Shown: piece after piece, positions 1-10,555 of the stretch | Layout: every line of letters starts with the position of its first letter | How positions within the stretch are numbered: position 1 is the first letter of the stretch | DNA from: Torymus aiolomorphi | Lineage: Eukaryota; Arthropoda; Insecta; Hymenoptera; Torymidae | NCBI GenBank assembly: GCA_036365515.1 | Contig: CM070874.1 | Coordinates: 248,090,930-248,154,929, forward strand | Length of the DNA stretch: 64,000 bases | Direction of reading: 5' to 3' | Notes under the pieces: model-generated | The model's database searches: none | Seen by the model: only the letters and a program-made list of their open reading frames with translations | What the model was told of the DNA's origin: nothing | Position numbers and translations under genes: made by a program

Positions 1-837
1 ATATATATATATTACCACGCAAAAATTAAGGAAAATAATTAGTAATTAAACGATGCTCTTACCCTATAAAGCCTGGAAACGTTTAGTCTCTTCAGGACGC
101 CTTCTTTTTCCACACCTAACTGCAGTAGGTCGTTTCTAGTCGCCGAAAACATTTTTTTGTTCCTTGCGTGAACACTACGCTGAACCTATAATAAAAATAA
201 TAATATTAATTACAAGCTTATCAAAAAGGAAAAAAGTCAAAGCCATATGGTAAATACAAAATAATAATAATAATAATAATTCAACCGGCAGGCACTAGTT
301 ACCTCCATTTAATTGAACAAAAAATTAAAAATAAGGGAAATACTTACACTTATCCAGGGTCCCATTCTTATGGTAATTCGGAACTGAATGTGTCCACTGT
401 ATACTTACCGCAGCTTATATATTAATTTTCTGTTGACCTAGCGAAATTTCGATGAAGTAAAACAACGCAAATCATGCCTGTCAACGACCTACCGTTGCAA
501 TTTATTAGCCAGTGCAATCATAATGTTGCGAAGGAGGTCTTACTGACCCCAAGGTGACAACTAGCATAAAAAAGCAACGCAAGGAAATTGACAACATTCT
601 TTTACGAAATGAATCACAAATTTTACAAAAGGGAACGTATTGCAATTGTCCTTCCAATGAGAACTGCTCAACATGTTTTACGAAAGACGTTATTATAGTT
701 TGAATTAATCATCTTATTATTATTGTAAATTCTGTAACAGAATTAGTTTAAGTTATCATTATAAATTCTGTAACAGAAACTTGTTGATGGTTTAACTATT
801 CCTGTACTTGTTGAATTTCTACGATATTCAACAGTCT
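1..837 (+). other. 3' internal remnant of an LTR retrotransposon, no recognisable protein
   Basis: This stretch ends in a purine tract followed by an LTR-like TGTTACG start, so by position it should be the 3' internal end of a retroelement. It opens with a short (AT) run. A frame open from about 527 to 702 on the plus strand holds a cysteine cluster (CNC, then C..C), but it has no start codon and I do not recognise it. The rest is AT-rich and closed in all frames. The retroelement assignment rests only on the downstream PPT/LTR. Confidence 0.35.
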
Positions 838-848
838 AAGGGGGGAGG
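838..848 (+). promoter_or_regulatory. candidate polypurine tract (plus-strand primer)
   Basis: AAGGGGGGAGG lies directly before TGTTACG. This is the expected position and composition of a retroelement PPT next to its 3' LTR. Confidence 0.5.
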
Positions 849-1275
849 TGTTACGTCTGTAACGTATCTCTAAATTTAAATTTTATATTGATATTTGGAT
901 CAGTAATTTTCTTTGACCCACAAAATTATGTGATGGCGAATTTAAGCAACGCAGCATTTCGACAACGCAATAGCGTGGTAGCGAGCCACCTACTTCGCGA
1001 AGGTGTACGCGCGTCAGAACTTTTATGTAGTCTCAGCAGCTCTCAACTTCGAAGCCAAACGATTTATGTCGAAATGTTTATTAAATTTGTTTAAAAAGAT
1101 GATTTTGATTCAGCGTTAAAATCATCTTCAACCTAATTATTTTGTATTATAAAAGAATCGGTGTGGGTCATCATACATTTATATGAGTATTTCACAGTTC
1201 TACATCCTTTGTTTTACTATTCTAAAGCTTGTTTTAATTGTATTAGACATTATTAATAAAGATTGAGGTTAAAAA
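849..1275 (+). repeat. LTR-like sequence (3' LTR), related to the LTR at 16055
   Basis: It begins TGTTACGTCTGTAACG, as does the sequence at 16055. The two share scattered blocks in the same order: the CAGTAATTTTCT stretch, the CGAGC/CTTCGC stretch, and an AAAAAGATGAT...ATCATCTT inverted pair. An AATAAA signal lies at 1255-1260. The exact 3' end is unclear. A piece resembling 1189-1218 recurs near 1524 (ACAGTTCTACATC), so part of the LTR may be duplicated downstream. The pair at 849 and 16055 is diverged and the two belong to different insertions. Confidence 0.5.
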
Positions 1276-2560
1276 GTTAACTTTCAAGATTTCTTCAATT
1301 TTTAGAGCTAGAGTCCTAGGTGATTTTTCTAAAACCTTTTATAATCATATTCTGGAGTAGCTTATTCTTTTTAATTATAGAATGTACACCTGCAGACAAA
1401 ATTTCAACTCACTATCTTGATTATAGCTAGAGATATGTCACTTTGTTGAAAATTGGTCCGATTAGTCAGTTTTTCGAAGAATGGGTTTGTATATACTAAA
1501 ATTTGTTCTATCCATTTATATTAATATTTTACAGTTCTACATCATTTGTTTTACAATCGTGTTCGTGAGTAATTTTTCTTCTTTAATTATAGTCCAGTTG
1601 AAGCATCTTTTCTACATTCTCTTTACCAAATTTTAACAATCTATATTTATGTTCAATGGCGTTTTGTGCTTGCACCAGCTGCCTCAATACATTTTTCTCT
1701 CTCTGGAAATCAGCCATTATTGTGTTAATGCTAACTTGTGTTAATGTTAACTGGCACAAAAGAAGTCTAGAGCTGCTCTAGCAGGGGTGGTCCTCCGTTC
1801 TTCCATACATACTTGGCGGGCCCGACGATTGCTTTTTGGAGGAAACATTTTTCGAAGATTCTATAGTTATTTCTAAATAAAATTTGTTAAAAAAATCATT
1901 TGTTTTCATAAAAATTTTGTCGGAACGATATAGAGTAAGCTTGAAATTAATATCTTAAAGGTCATATCTCAACCTAAACAAGGCTATCGTTTTATAAGGA
2001 ACGATGGAAAAAAGCCTCAATTTGGGGAATTAGATGAAACCTTATAGCCACAAATTTCCAGAGAGAGTATCTATTCCAAAATTTATGATACGATTTACCA
2101 GTACGGCGCAATATCAATTTATTTAAGTGAAAGTAGTCAAATTTTAATGATTCAAATTTTAATGAACATGGTTTTTTCGTGTAAAATACTGTAGAGAAAA
2201 GCCCAAAAGTTTCGTACAGAATATTCTATAGTTTTTTACATGCAGAAAACTAATGTTTTCGACAGTCAGTTTTTTACATACACATTCCTGTTCTTATATT
2301 TTACTGCTTTGTTTATGGATAGACGAAAGAACATGGTATAAGCTCATGTACGTAGTACGTTCTCGTATAAATGTGTTTCCCTTACTTATTCCTAAATGTG
2401 TCAGTCTATACCTCTTGTTTTTCTTTATTGCAGAATAAAAAATGGAGAAAAAATAGAGATTGGAATTATGCACTACAATGTTGACAAAATTTTTAAAAAG
2501 AGCCTTTATGAACTATCTCTCATCATATATTAGATTATTTCACGAAAAAAAAATTGTGTT
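1276..2560. other. AT-rich sequence without a recognisable gene
   Basis: No frame longer than about 60 codons shows any protein family signature. The only structure seen is a partial repeat of the preceding LTR at about 1520-1550. Confidence 0.6.
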
Positions 2561-2756
2561 GGAAAAATTACTATTTTTTATATAGTGACCGTGGGACAGA
2601 CTCAAATTTTCATGAAAATTACTACAATTTATGGTAAAAATTGGTATCTGTGTAGTAAAAGTTACAAAATCATAGCAATTTTTACTACAAATTATAGCAA
2701 TTTTCATGAAAATTTGAGTCTGTCCCACGGTTACTATAGAAAATAGTAATTTTTCC
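2561..2756. mobile_element. MITE with about 60-bp terminal inverted repeats
   Basis: The left arm (from GGAAAAATTACTATTTT) and its reverse complement on the right (ending AAAATAGTAATTTTTCC at 2756) pair almost perfectly. Inside them are the matching TATAGTGACCGTGGGACAG and its mirror CTGTCCCACGGTTACTATA, then GACTCAAATTTTCATGAAAATT in both. The total is 196 bp with no coding capacity. The TATAGT..CCGTGGGACAG tip resembles Tc1/mariner-type ends, but that assignment is inference. Confidence 0.8.
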
Positions 2757-4528
2757 TATATAATTTTTCTGCGTGTTCATACACTTACACAGAGATAAAT
2801 ATAGAATATGTTGTGCCTGCAATTCAAACTCTAAAATACATGTTACCAAACCAGTATCGCTATGGCTAAATGCTTCATAAAAAGCTTATAGCACCAACAC
2901 TTCACATGATTCATAAATTCACTGCATAACTTTCTGACAAAAACAAAGGTTCTAATGTATGTACGTACTTCTATATGCCAGCACATCTTTTGCTTTCTTT
3001 AAAAGTTGATTTGAATCTGAGCACTATGTGTTTTATGTAAAAGTGTCAGTAGACTCAAATATATTTACATTATATTACAGATTTATTTATTCAAAGATAT
3101 AAATAAAATATGCCTCGGCCCTCGAGCATTTAGAAAACTTAAAGCTCAAAGTTGCCCAAGAAGTTGAGTTCTCATGTCACCTACCATTTTCATAACAGTA
3201 GCAGATACAAATTTTGTTCTTTAATTTTATCAAATTTGAAAAGCTCTGAACACAGTCATATGGTCAGTTCTTTATGAGTAACCATTGCTGCTTGTTTTTT
3301 TGATGATTGAAAAGGCATGGCAAATAATACTCCGTACCTCCTTATTACATACTGGGTTCTGAGCTGAGCGCGTCTCCTGTTTATACACAATTTTATTTAG
3401 GTATACGCCAGCTGTCATTGCTGCATTTAGGACAGCCCAGTTTTCAAAATTTAAATTTAAATTTCTGATATCGCTTGATCCTCTAGCTTTTACAAAACTT
3501 GAAACTTAAAATTAACTAAAAAGTTTAGTTTTCATGCCGACTACAATTTCCATAACAGCAGCTCATACAAAGTTTTTTCACAAAATACTCATCCATTTAC
3601 TCTCGTATTTTGCCAAAGTTTTAATATATTACATTATCAATTTCAGTTTCCAAATATGAGCTTTCACGCATTTTTTATGTATTCAATAAAATAGTACTAT
3701 TAACCTCACTAATTTTCTATTTCTAATAATTTTGATAAAGCTTAAAACTACAATACTTACAATATGTATCTGTGCAGGTTCTAATTATTTTTTAGTATTT
3801 CATCATAATAATATTTTTAGTATTCTAGTGTATAGTACCAATATGATTGCTAACTAGAGAGATCTCTTCTATTAAAATGACAATTTTTTTATTTTATTTT
3901 GAAGAACTAATTATTAAACACTTGTATTCTAATCGAACTAATTCTTTCATTTTCATAATACTTTTTTCACACTTTCTGTGCAATACCGTTTACAACATCT
4001 TAGTTGTAGCTTCTTAACAGCTCCTGTCACACTTTGAGAATCTATTGAATGTATATCACATTGGAGAATGAAATCAGGATCAGGACATTTTTCTGAACAC
4101 TTGGATTTGTTGAAATTTTCACTTGCTACACATCTTATAAAATTAAAAACAAAAGTTTATAAACTAAGAATCATTGTGAGAAAAAAATTTTTCTGGGTAT
4201 TCTTTTATAGTAGACGAATTCTTTTATAATATACATAACTTCTTGAAATTATTATTGATTGAAACTACTTAAATTAATAACCCACACTTAATCTTGTAAA
4301 TTAAAAAATTCACAACCCTTTATGAACTAACAATAAGAATCACTAAGAATAAAAGCTTTCTTGACATTCTTGTATGGATATAATTTTTTGATATAAAATA
4401 CATGAGCACGTAGTTCTTCTAAAATGAAATCTGAGATAATCTTACATCTCACTATTTCCGGGTTTTAATAATGCTAGTTTAATTTTAGAAATCATAGAAC
4501 CAATAAAGCATCGATAACTAAAACACCA
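2757..4528. other. AT-rich sequence with one diverged internal duplication, no gene
   Basis: Two related stretches, about 3124-3212 and 3485-3571, share an order of motifs (AAAACTT...AAAGT..AGTT..TTTTCATG...CATAACAG.AGC..ATACAAA) at an offset of about 360 bp. This looks like an old tandem duplication. No open frame or RNA gene is recognisable. Confidence 0.5.
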
Positions 4529-4556
4529 CACTCAGAAAAAAATTTATTTGAATCAA
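4529..4556 (+). repeat. possible outer terminal inverted repeat, left
   Basis: CACTCAGAAAAAAATTTATT followed by TGAATCAAC is nearly the reverse complement of 13472-13499. It could mark the left end of an element of about 9 kb that encloses the AT-rich repeat arrays. No target duplication was established. Confidence 0.35.
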
Positions 4557-5742
4557 CAAAAGTTTCTTTGGATCAACTAAATCGCGTGCTTGAATACAGA
4601 TGGTTAACCTTCAGAGCGCCGGAAAACGCCTAGAGGCGTAAAAAAATTTTACTAATTATTTTTCATCTAAATTGCTTGAAAATTCATGTGTAGAGGTTAT
4701 CGAACTCTTCTAACATGATTCTGCACCCAATAAAATAAAATTCAAAATTGCGGATGCAATATGGCTAAGTTTTCGAGATATTTCCAGTTTCGATGTCAAT
4801 TCCATTTGAAAATTATGTGTAGGAGTTTTAGAAGTCACTACTTGATTCAATTCGCTAGGGAATTCAATATATCTGAGTCAGGATAAAATGTAAATGTAAA
4901 TAAATGTAAGATTCAAAATGGCGGATCCGATATGTCTGCCTTTTCTGACTGCCTTCGACTTATTACCTTCAAATTTCTTGATAATTTTATCTGTAGAGAT
5001 AAAAATTATGAATATACATATCTGTAAAAATTATATACCTTAGTTCAAATATTTTCATAGCTTTTGTACTTTTTTGGGTGCAAAGAAAATATCCAAAATG
5101 ACAAAAAATACCGAATGTTTGAGGGCAAAAATTCGCGAACAGGCTCGCTCTCGGCTTTATCCAGAATCAACGACGTGGACGTGGCGAGCTCCTGATTCCG
5201 TGTGTGTGTGTGTGTTTGTGTGGATATGAATTTCGGGGTTCTCGCCACCTAGCGGTGATTTTTGCTACTATTAGATGAATATTGTAAAATACGTTGATAA
5301 ATGCTCAGCGAAACGGAAAATATTTTTGCGTTTCTAGCGATTCAGCGACTGATCCTTATGTTTTTGAGGTCAATGAATCGGAACCCGGGGTTGGTTTGAT
5401 CCATAAGATCAAGACTATTCCAAGATCAAATTACGAAACTCATCGCCATCAATTTGATATCATACTTGTACATGTTTTTTGGGTTACTAAATTGGAATCA
5501 AATATTTTTTTATCTGTAACAAATCGATGACAAGGTCATTTCAAGGTCAATGTGATCTTTGGACAAAATTGAGTCATTAGATCACAATGTTTATCTAACC
5601 TCAAAAAACAGATGAAAAATCTTCATTTTTTGAAAGTTCTTAGTGATTTTCTAGAATCTAAAGGGCGATGGCCCAAATCTGTGTTGCATGCAAAAAATAG
5701 AAAAAAAATTTTTGGGCCCATAACCTGTTGAAATACCAAATA
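4557..5742. other. diverged repeat sequence, no gene
   Basis: The phrase TTCAAAATGGCGGATC near 4911-4927 is also the commonest phrase of the satellite at 21.6-23.4 kb, so this may be a distant relative. A short (GT)n lies at 5200-5220. Around 5530-5560 two AAGGTCA half-sites occur (ACAAGGTCA, TCAAGGTCA), as in the repeat at 63-64 kb. The short open frames here show no family features. Confidence 0.45.
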
Positions 5743-6177
5743 AAACAAAATTTTTCATCGAAAAATTGCCATTTTTCAAATGCTTGTGACTCGGTCAATT
5801 TTCATCCTATTGAGATAAAATTTTTTCTGTTTTGTAGGGAATTATGTGTACTTTCAGGAAAAAATGATGTCCAGTAGCTGCAAGATAATGCCACATTGCT
5901 ATGTCTTAATCAGACCTACCAACTGTTTTTTCTTAAAAAACGCAATAGTTTGCACGTTTACCTGGATTACCAAAAATTTTTTTCAAAAAACCACAAATAC
6001 CATCTTAAAGTACACTTTCCAACGAGTATTTTAAAAAAAAGTCGACCCTCTACGATTTTTTTTTACCGAGTTATGCCATTTTAAAGATATTCCTATGTTT
6101 TAGCCAAATACCGCCAACATCAGCATTATCCGATGCGTACCGCGAGGAGGTTGTTGGTCGGACTTACGCATCATTGT

Positions 6178-6193
6178 GGCCCTGAAAAGGGCC
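6178..6193 (-). promoter_or_regulatory. histone-type 3' end stem-loop, left arm copy (minus strand)
   Basis: GGCCCTGAAAAGGGCC is the reverse complement of the metazoan replication-dependent histone 3' stem-loop (6-bp stem, 4-nt TTTC loop). It is the mirror copy of 6632-6647 and lies at the inner end of the left foldback arm, so on its own it has no transcript in the sensible direction. Confidence 0.6.
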
Positions 6194-6217
6194 GATTTCG
6201 GGTGCTGAAATCGGCAA

Positions 6218-6541
6218 ATGGGCCGTAATTTCATCTTGATGCAGGATAATGCACGCCCCCATACTGCAAGGATAACTCGTACTTACTTGGAAGAAAACAA
6301 CATAAAGGTATTGCTTCATCCTGCTAATAGCCCAGACCTCAATCTTATAGAGCATGTGTGGGACATGATGGGTAGGCGATTACGTAACTTAGAGAGACCT
6401 CCTGCTAACCTCCAAGAGCTTGAGAGAATTCTGAATGAAATTTGGCACGAGATACCTCAAGATTCAATTAGAGCATGCATTAATATGCAAGAACGTTTAG
6501 GAGAGGTAATTCGTCAGCGAGGTGGCAATACACGGTACTAA
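6218..6541 (+). pseudogene. Tc1/mariner (DD34E) transposase, C-terminal fragment
   Basis: This 107-codon frame matches the end of a Tc1-family DDE transposase. It has QDNARPH with the second catalytic Asp, then SPDLNLIEHVWD with the catalytic Glu. There are 34 residues between Asp and Glu, which is the DD34E spacing. The tail LERILNEIWHEIPQDSIRACINMQERL is also typical (residues roughly 64-92). The N-terminal helix-turn-helix domains and the first Asp are absent: the frame starts just inside the foldback arm, so about two thirds of the usual 340 residues are missing. The first ATG is simply the first in the surviving frame. The stop is followed 91 nt later by a same-strand histone-type stem-loop. 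It cannot be active alone. Confidence 0.9.
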
Positions 6542-6631
6542 AGGCCTTAGGCGCATAGGATTTGGAGTCAAAAAATACTGCGGAAGTGACAAGCCGCGGG
6601 GTCCCTAATGTAAGAAACGGTTCACACAATC

Positions 6632-6647
6632 GGCCCTTTTCAGGGCC
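6632..6647 (+). promoter_or_regulatory. histone-type 3' end stem-loop downstream of transposase frame
   Basis: GGCCCTTTTCAGGGCC forms a perfect 6-bp stem with a TTTC loop. Its flanks ACACAATC and ACAATG match the usual A/C-rich flanks of animal histone mRNA 3' ends. It sits on the coding strand, 91 nt after the transposase stop codon, a spacing common in histone genes. No clear purine-rich downstream element (the U7 snRNP target) follows within 30 nt. Function in this element is inference. Confidence 0.65.
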
Positions 6648-7083
6648 ACAATGATGCGTAAGTCCGACCAACAACCTCCTCGCGGTACGCATCGGGTAAT
6701 GCTGATGTTGGCGGTATTTGGCTAAAACATAGGAATATCTTTGAAATGGCATAACTCGGTCAAAAAAAATCGTAGAGGGTCGACTTTTTTTTAAAATACT
6801 CGTTGGAAAGTGTACTTTAAGATGGTATTTGTGGTTTTTTGAAAACAAATTTTTGGTAATCCAGATAAACGTGCAAACTATTGCGTTTTTTAAGAAAAAG
6901 AAGTTGGTATGCCTGATTAAGACATAGCAATGTGGCATTATTTCGCAGCTATTGGACATCATTTTTTCCTGGAAGTACACATAATTCCTTACAAAACAAA
7001 AAAAAAATTATCTCAATACGATGAAAATTGACCGAGTTTACAAGCATTTGAAAAATGGCAATTTTTCGATGAAAAATTTTGTT

Positions 7084-7545
7084 GCGATAATTTTGTTGCG
7101 GAGTGTATGTTGTTTCACGTGTTTCCATCTCTTGAAAATAAATTCATGCTTACTTTTGCTCCATCCTCATCAAATCGTCAAAATTTCAGTATTTTCACCT
7201 GTTTTTGGAGGTTAGGAAAAAAGTAGGTTTTGTTGGCTCAATGTTGACCACGAATTCGTGTTCAGGAGGCCAAAATACATCGAAAACCATATATGGCATT
7301 TCTGGATCCGATAACTTTTTTTTGTAGACTTGCGTAATGGATAAAGAAACTCAAAATAATAAAGTTTTTTTTTCCAGGTTTTAATTAAGTTTTTATTTTA
7401 GATTCTGTGGGGATGATTATAAACAAGGGCAATCTGACTGCCATAAATATTATCTATTTTAATTTAATTTATAAGACTGTAAGACCGATGGAAAAATTCT
7501 CATCAGTTGATAGTAAGTTGCAGTCGACATAAGTAATATTTTTAA
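7084..7545. other. sequence without recognisable gene
   Basis: Right flank of the foldback element. A CCATCCTCATCAAATCGTC stretch and general AT-richness are seen, but no protein, RNA or repeat signature. Confidence 0.5.
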
Positions 7546-7950
7546 TGATAAGTGAGCGTCAGTTTAACTTTTTCAATCCAACGAAAACTTTAATTCACTT
7601 AAAATATATTTCTTTGAAGCAAACATATATTCAATGTATCCAATAAAATATTCTTTGAAACAACTAAATATTTTATTGAACATAAGCGAACGTAAGTTTA
7701 ACTCTTTCAATCCAATGAAAACTTTAATTCACTTAAAATATATTTTTTTGAAGCAAACATATATTCAATGCATCCAATAAAATATTCTTTGAGACAACTA
7801 AATATTTTATTGAACATAAGTGAACGTAAGATTAACTTTTTCAATCCAATGAAACCTTTAATCGACATAAAAAATATTTCTTTAAAGCAAACATGTATTT
7901 TATGTATCCAATAAAATATTCAGTTAAATGAACTAAATATTTCATTGAGC
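7546..7950. repeat. tandem repeat, about 134-bp unit, three copies
   Basis: The phrases GTGAGCGTCAGTTTAACT, GCGAACGTAAGTTTAACT and GTGAACGTAAGATTAACT start near 7551, 7684 and 7818. Each is followed by the same order of TTCAATCCAAYGAAA, CAAACATRTATT and CCAATAAAATATTC. Copies diverge by several percent and the last is the most diverged. Confidence 0.8.
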
Positions 7951-8480
7951 GTATGCTCAATCTTTGTACTGCACTTAATGTAAAATTGAATGCATACAAT
8001 TATTATTATAAAATAGATAAAAATATTTGTTTAATAGATAAATCATATTGTTATTAAAAAAAAAGATCAAACTGAATATTTTATTTATTATTCCATAGAA
8101 TTTCTTTGTCACTCATTATTCCAAAACTATTTTATTTATTAGTTGCTATCATTCAAATTAATACTTAACTTCTTTGTTATTGACGATAGGAGATTTTTGT
8201 GATGATTATTTACCAATTTTACAGATTATAGAGATGTTACGAGATTTATTTTTTCACAATTATTTAAATGCTTTTGATTTACAATCATGTTAATTCATTA
8301 TTATTAATTAATTATATACTATGTAATAATCGCAATTTATTACATCGCAGAAAAAACTCACAAATAAAAACGATCTGACCGAGATACGAACCCTAGACGC
8401 TTGAACTTGCACCATCGCACGCTTGAACTTACTGATTCGAAAACAAAAATACATACCAACGCAGGTTCTACCATACCGGC
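7951..8480. other. AT-rich linker between two repeat arrays
   Basis: No gene is visible. On the minus strand near 8390-8410, GGTTCGTATC resembles a tRNA T-loop/B-box, but no convincing A-box or cloverleaf accompanies it. Confidence 0.5.
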
Positions 8481-9918
8481 CACAGTATTTTAATTCTAAT
8501 CTGTTATTTGATTGAGATGAATAGATATTTTATTGAGTATGCGCTGCCCGCGTTAACAAATTTGATTTCTTGAAATAATAAAATGGTTTCTTAGTGTTAA
8601 TTAAATATTCTATTTTGTCAATTAAATAGGCAATTAAATCCAATACTTGCCAAAGTTGGTATCCTATATCGAAATTTCAAAAAAGGCTTATTTAAACGAA
8701 CAAATCTCTTTATTTTGAATTTAATGGTTGTTTGAGTGAGATGAATACGTATTTTATTCAGAATGCACTGCCCGCATTAACAAATTTGATTTCGTGAACC
8801 AAGAAAATAGTTTCTTTGTGTTAAATAATTATTGTATTCTGTCAATTAAAGAGGCAATTAAATCCAATACTTGAAAAAGTTGGAATCCTATATTGAAATT
8901 TTTGAAAAGGCTTATTTATATGAACAAAACAGTTTATTTTGAATCAAATGTTTGTTTGACTGAAATGAATAGATATTTTATTGAGTATGCACTGCCCGCA
9001 TTAACAAATTTGATTTCTTGAACCAAAAAAATGGTTTCTTTGTGTTAAATAATTATTGTATTGCGTTAACCCATTAACGCGCAAATGCACATTTTTGTGC
9101 ACACATTTTCAAGTACAGAATTCTATTGGAAAAACAAAGTCATTTTTATCCAAAATCCTATATAGGGGGTTTTCGAGGGTGCTCTTTCAGAATCTGCAAC
9201 TTATTTTGTAAAAAAAAGTCAGTAAGTGTATTATTTTTGAGTTTTTAAAAAAAAAAATCAAAAAATTTAATAAAATTTTTTTTTCAAATCAATTTTTGTT
9301 ACTGTTTCTGTTTTTGGATAATCATATTACCGCCAGAAATCGCGGTCCGAATGTCTGGCGTTTCCAAAACACTGGTTGTGAATCTTTTTTCCCCTTTTAG
9401 CTTTTCCAAAATGGCGGATTTTGTGAAACAGCGTAATGTTAAACTTCATGATTTTTTTCTCTCGAAATGTATGAACTTAACGAAAAAATGTTATAGAACA
9501 TAAAATGCTTAGAATCCCTCAAAAAATACGTATGAATTTTTTCAGAAGTTTTTGAACCAATTTTGAATTTGTTAATTTTTAACATTTTTGAAAAATCAAA
9601 AAATGTCTCAAAAACTTATGAAAAAAATCATACGTATTCTTTGAATGATTCTTAGCACTTTTTATTCTATAAAATTTTTTCGTAAAGTGTATTTTTTTTC
9701 GAGAAAAAAATTTTGAAATTATGCGTTACATAAACACACAAAACGTTGAATGGATTGAAGGCTGTACATATAATCGTCATTCTGCCACTATAAATATGTA
9801 GTAAAATATAGCGTTGCCCAGTTCTCACCATGGGGAGGTAGACGATGCAAGAGAACCTTCTTCTTTTTTTTTATATATTTTTTTTGTTTTATATTTTTTA
9901 TATTTTTTATATTTTATT

Positions 9919-10204
9919 CTATTCTTTTGAATGTATAGAGAGAAAATAGTTTTTACAAACATGTAAACCACACACCTTGGAGAGCTTTCTAGTTCTTAGA
10001 GAACATTGTTTGTTAGAACAGTTTCTTTGACTTGAGAACTGAACAGCATTACTGAATTTGTCATTACATGCTTTCTTTTCCAAATAGCATTTAGCAATAG
10101 CCATACAATCATCTTTAGTACCTATTTTGTTGCTCTTACCTGCTGTTGCAACATTGTACAAGACAGTGGCGTTGGTAATTGCTATTTGGATACCTCTGAT
10201 AAAA
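9919..10204 (-). pseudogene. piggyBac transposase C-terminal tail, left arm
   Basis: The minus-strand frame ends in the Cys-rich C-terminal domain of piggyBac transposases. After an ATVLYNV segment that resembles the end of the catalytic core (compare NAYILY in the family) it has CSNKQC, then VCGLHVC and a final IHSKE. The pattern C-x4-C...C-x2-H-x-C is a zinc-binding domain that in family members contacts the terminal repeats. The last CxxC cysteine reads Tyr here (CKNYF, compared with CKNCF in the other arm). The catalytic Asp residues are absent. Confidence 0.8.
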
Positions 10205-10226
10205 ATGACCCAAGTGACCCACTGTC

Positions 10227-10472
10227 TTGTACAATGTTGCAACAGCAGGTAAGAGCAAAAAAATAGGTACTATAGATGTTTGTATGGCTATTGATAAAAG
10301 CTATTTGGAAAAAGAAAAACATGTAAAGCCCAAATTCAGTAATGCCGTTCAGTCCTCAAGTCAAAGAAACTGTTCTAACAAACAATGTTCTCTAAGAACT
10401 AGAAAGCTCTCCAAGGTGTGTGGTTTACATGTTTGTAAAAACTGTTTTCTCTCTATACATTCAAAAGAATAG
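10227..10472 (+). pseudogene. piggyBac transposase C-terminal tail, right arm
   Basis: This is the mirror copy of the left-arm frame, read on the plus strand. It has YNVATAGKSKKIGT, a linker, CSNKQC and VCGLHVCKNCF, ending IHSKE. Here the C-x2-H-x-C-x2-C cysteines are intact. It is preceded only by the palindrome centre, so no catalytic domain is fused to it. The two arms differ by a small number of substitutions and short indels, so the duplication is not ancient compared with other repeats in the window. Confidence 0.8.
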
Positions 10473-10479
10473 ATTAAAA

Positions 10480-10555
10480 TATAAAAAATATAAAAAATAT
10501 AAAAAATATAAAAAATATAAAAAATATAAAAAATATAAAAAATATAAAAAATATA
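10480..10555 (+). repeat. 9-bp microsatellite (ATAAAAAAT)n in the right piggyBac arm
   Basis: About eight or more tandem ATAAAAAAT units follow the transposase stop. The mirror position in the left arm (9870-9918) has a shorter, less regular version, so the tract has changed length since the arms formed. Confidence 0.85.

Larger units (their letters stand above)
5743..7083. mobile_element. foldback Tc1/mariner element with arms of about 450 bp
   Basis: Positions 5743-6193 and 6632-7083 are long, highly similar inverted copies. Both contain the block ending in AATTATGTGTACTTYC, the GTCGACCCTCTACGA block, the CCGCGAGGAGGTTGTTGGTCGGACTTACGC block and, at the inner tip, a histone-type stem-loop. 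Between the arms lies a C-terminal transposase fragment. Only one transposase domain is present, so this copy cannot be autonomous. A TA target duplication could not be fixed because the outer arm edges fade gradually. The structure fits a deletion/inversion derivative of a Tc1-like element. Confidence 0.85.

Noticed and set aside
5294..5530. A 78-codon plus-strand frame
   Set aside because: No motif, sits in dispersed-repeat sequence, and its codons include the AAGGTCA-type repeat environment.
6480..6980. A 166-codon minus-strand frame across the right foldback arm
   Set aside because: It is noncoding arm sequence (the mirror left arm is broken by stops) and is antisense to the transposase tail.
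8385..8415. B-box-like GGTTCGTATC on the minus strand
   Set aside because: No convincing A-box, anticodon arm or acceptor pairing nearby.
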